NCBI GenBank assembly: GCA_016287035.1
Contig: JAEEVI010000215.1
Coordinates: forward strand, 1 to 5,505
From: Bacillota bacterium
GTDB lineage: Bacteria; Bacillota; Clostridia; Peptostreptococcales; Anaerovoracaceae
Length of the DNA: 5,505 nt
Direction: 5' to 3'
Below the pieces are notes generated by a model. The model ran no database searches. It was not told where the DNA came from and was given only the letters and a program-made list of their open reading frames with translations. Below, one piece after another: positions 5,343 to 5,505 of the stretch (its first letter is position 1; every line of letters starts with the position of its first letter). The position numbers were made by a program, and so were the translations under genes.

Positions 5343-5505
5343 ATGAGCGAACTTATCCTGAGTGCGCTGGGCGACGGTCTTAAGGACGCGCTGCTCAGCG
5401 CTCCCGTATTGTTTATAGCTTATCTGCTGATGGAGCTTCTGGAAAGGAGCCGCAGGCTCGACGAGGCCGCGCTCCACAGGGGCTCGCGCAGAGCCGGACC
5501 GCTCA
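5343..5505 (+). CDS. Putative 10-TM heavy-metal (manganese/arsenic-type) exporter, 3' truncated by window end
   Basis: An open frame from ATG 5343 runs off the window after 54 codons. It begins MSELILSALGDGLKDALLSA, continues through a hydrophobic helix, PVLFIAYLLMELLE (residues 21-34), then a basic stretch (RSRRLDEAALHRGSRRAGPL). The amphipathic start, first TM helix ending in LME-LLE and following basic, Gly-Pro-rich turn match from memory the N-terminus of the putative 10-TM heavy-metal exporter family (Pfam PF11449), annotated as putative manganese transporter or arsenic efflux protein. The metal handled is not established. The ribosome-binding site is weak (AAGTGAG at about 5331-5337). 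The call rests on a short segment and should be treated as likely, not certain. Confidence 0.65.
   Translation, partial: MSELILSALGDGLKDALLSAPVLFIAYLLMELLERSRRLDEAALHRGSRRAGPL

Overview
The window is a 5.5 kb piece of a GC-rich bacterial chromosome, probably from an anaerobe of the Clostridia type (Bacillota); Synergistota is a second possibility. This is inferred from protein flavour (short class I ManA, a putative 10-TM metal exporter, a zinc-ribbon membrane protein, an 'exopolyphosphatase'-type DHH protein) and from heavy use of AGG and ATA codons in an otherwise GC-rich background. No rRNA or other taxonomic marker is present, so the assignment is tentative.

Region by region: (1) 1-1849, plus strand: the 3' part of manC (mannose-1-phosphate guanylyltransferase with a C-terminal cupin), followed after 29 nt by manA (class I mannose-6-phosphate isomerase). 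Together they connect fructose-6-phosphate to GDP-mannose; the phosphomannomutase needed in between is not in the window. (2) 1850-2559, plus strand: a compact hicA-hicB toxin-antitoxin cassette with its own near-consensus promoter, a perfect 9-bp-arm dyad overlapping the -10/start region (a likely HicB operator), an 8-nt hicA/hicB overlap, and a very strong terminator. It is clearly poorer in GC than its neighbours and looks acquired. (3) 2581-3504, minus strand: a standalone DHH/DHHA1 phosphoesterase, convergent with hicAB and divergent from ald. (4) 3505-3744: a 240-bp divergent intergenic region with an extended -10 promoter for the DHH gene and a good sigma-70-type promoter for ald. (5) 3745-5505, plus strand: ald (alanine dehydrogenase), a small zinc-ribbon membrane protein, and the first 54 codons of a membrane protein resembling the putative manganese/arsenic 10-TM exporter family, with gaps of 53 and 57 nt and no convincing terminator between them.

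Most of the window is ordinary metabolic sequence. The parts most worth attention are the hicAB cassette (operator architecture, missing canonical toxin histidine, unequal ribosome-binding sites) and the uncharacterised zinc-ribbon/exporter pair at the right edge. I found no CRISPR array, tRNA, rRNA or insertion sequence, and nothing that I can defend as a wholly new system.
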